A stretch of 23,476 nt of DNA, taken from assembly GCA_030731695.1 (NCBI GenBank), contig JANQTK010000070.1, forward strand, positions 1 through 23,476. Direction: 5' to 3'. Each line of letters starts with the position of its first letter. Position 1 is the first letter of the stretch. This DNA is from Polaribacter sp. (GTDB lineage: Bacteria > Bacteroidota > Bacteroidia > Flavobacteriales > Flavobacteriaceae). The translations under genes were made by a program, and so were the position numbers. Below are positions 22,614 to 23,476 of this stretch, one piece after another. The notes under the pieces were generated by a model, which worked only from the letters and a program-made list of their open reading frames with translations, was not told the origin of the DNA and did no database searches.

Positions 22614-23476
22614 TTTTTCATTTTATACATCACCCAAATATGAGGTGCAGTAACTGAAAGTAAAATCACAAAAATAACTGTCGAAAATAAATTGATTTGA
22701 GGAATAAAAAAATATAAAATCAATAAACCAACGACACTTAACAACCAATAAAACAGTGCTTTTTTCACGTAAAAGAGCACTGTTTTTTTTGTGAAATCTC
22801 CTGAAATAAAAAAGATTTGATGAATTATGGATGGAATGGAATGCCAAAAAATAAAATAAATGGCAAAGCTTAAAATGAGTGAGGATGTTTTAAAAACCAA
22901 AGACAATAAGGCTAAAAAAAATAACTCCTTTAAAAATTCAGGAAGTAATATTTTCTTTTTCCAAAGTAAAAACACATTCATTATCATAAAAAACAGCAAA
23001 GAAACAATCAACGTATATTTAATTTGATCATAAGAAAATTCAACGTTTGAGAGTTCCATCATAATTGTATTTACCTCTGGCAATGCTGCATAAAATAACA
23101 TCGAAAAAATCAACATCCCATAAATAATAAAGTAAATGGTATCAAAAAAAGGATTTATGGAAACTTTATCACTCAAATGTTCTTCTCCAAAATGATAACA
23201 ACTGATAAAAACAAACAACAAAATCGATAAAAAGGGTTGTAACAGAAATAAAACAACACACGATAAAACAATACCTATATATATAAATAAGTTCTTTTTA
23301 AAGTTAATATTGTTTACTTGTTTCAGTGAAAGTATTAACAAATCATTTGCTCCATGGATAATTCCAACGGATATGACCAAAAAAAACGCAAGTGAATCTT
23401 CAATAGGTTTTCCAAATTGAATACTGAACCAAAATAAGAAAACCGTAAAGAAAATCTTAAAATTTTGATAATTTTT
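22610..23476 (-). CDS. blh: Brp/Blh-type beta-carotene 15,15'-dioxygenase, 5' partial
   Basis: This integral membrane enzyme splits beta-carotene into two molecules of retinal, the rhodopsin chromophore. The visible 288 residues are open to the right window edge, so the N terminus lies outside. The TTG at 23380 is not the likely start, because 32 in-frame hydrophobic residues precede it. The histidine set of the family is complete: GIIHGANDLLI (His41 of the fragment), CYHFGEEH (His95 and His100), FWHSIPSIIHQ (His212 and His219) and APHIWVM (His279). These bind the catalytic iron. About eight membrane segments can be seen. In marine flavobacteria blh often neighbours a proteorhodopsin gene; none is within the window, so the right flank is where it may lie. 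Confidence 0.9.
   Translation of the reverse strand, partial: KNYQNFKIFFTVFLFWFSIQFGKPIEDSLAFFLVISVGIIHGANDLLILSLKQVNNINFKKNLFIYIGIVLSCVVLFLLQPFLSILLFVFISCYHFGEEHLSDKVSINPFFDTIYFIIYGMLIFSMLFYAALPEVNTIMMELSNVEFSYDQIKYTLIVSLLFFMIMNVFLLWKKKILLPEFLKELFFLALLSLVFKTSSLILSFAIYFIFWHSIPSIIHQIFFISGDFTKKTVLFYVKKALFYWLLSVVGLLILYFFIPQINLFSTVIFVILLSVTAPHIWVMYKMKN
22750..22790 (+). terminator. Strong terminator-like hairpin inside blh, placed to end yaaA transcripts
   Basis: AAAACAGTGCT (22750-22760) and AGCACTGTTTT (22776-22786) form a perfect 11-bp stem. A T-G pair and four A-T pairs extend it to 16 bp around the loop CACGT (22766-22770). On the plus strand the T-run continues to 22790. It lies 137 bp past the yaaA stop, within blh codons on the other strand. 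Confidence 0.55.

Noticed and set aside
1..23476. tRNA, rRNA, CRISPR array, insertion sequence or prophage
   Set aside because: I saw no cloverleaf-like segment, no regular short direct repeats with spacers, no transposase or integrase motifs and no stretch over 200 bp without a gene.

Overview
The window is AT-rich, densely packed bacterial chromosome. It looks like a marine member of the Flavobacteriaceae (Bacteroidota), for example Polaribacter or a relative. Several things support this. Promoter-like boxes fit the Bacteroidota TAnnTTTG element, Shine-Dalgarno sites are almost absent, and TTG or GTG start codons are common. The gene blocks rsfS-ftsH-LUD-cdsA-psd-ACBP and coaD-ddl-PASTA-rluD have the order familiar from flavobacteria. 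A Brp/Blh retinal-forming enzyme at the right edge points to rhodopsin phototrophy. The genus is inferred; nothing here fixes the species. I see no rRNA, tRNA, insertion sequence, prophage or CRISPR array.

Left part (1-8054): a partial TIGR01777-type epimerase runs into a shared terminator. A minus-strand operon follows, transcribed from about 5600 down to 901: rsfS (ribosome silencing), ftsH (membrane protease), a LUD-domain protein, cdsA and psd (phospholipid synthesis) and a small acyl-CoA-binding protein. birA (+) converges on an SRPBCC gene that lies downstream of pyrE. pyrE and a NUDIX gene diverge with start codons only 13 bp apart, so each promoter lies in or against the other gene.

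Middle (8081-18156): an orphan soluble GAF histidine kinase comes first. Then there is a tight six-gene minus-strand operon, in transcription order ddl, coaD, an M14 zinc-peptidase lipoprotein, a YbhE-type lactonase lipoprotein, and a two-subunit (2Fe-2S)/molybdopterin hydroxylase exported by Tat. Divergent from ddl are a kinase-less PASTA protein and an RluD-type pseudouridine synthase.

Right part (18157-23476): the most interesting segment is a minus-strand ECF sigma-factor cluster. In order it encodes the sigma factor, a single-pass anti-sigma-like protein, a repeat lipoprotein, a secreted LTxEQ-repeat (Spy/CpxP-like) protein and an outer-membrane beta-barrel. The same two-part promoter motif (CAAACTATTTT, 10 bp, then G[GT]TC[AT]AA) occurs in front of each of the first three genes, and nowhere else that I found. 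Three of the encoded proteins carry internal repeats of exactly constant length: 2 x 38, 4 x 41 and 4 x 26 residues. This looks like a self-activating envelope-stress regulon built from repeat proteins. yaaA (+) and the partial blh (-) close the window. They overlap by 4 bp at their stop codons, and a strong terminator-like hairpin lies inside blh.
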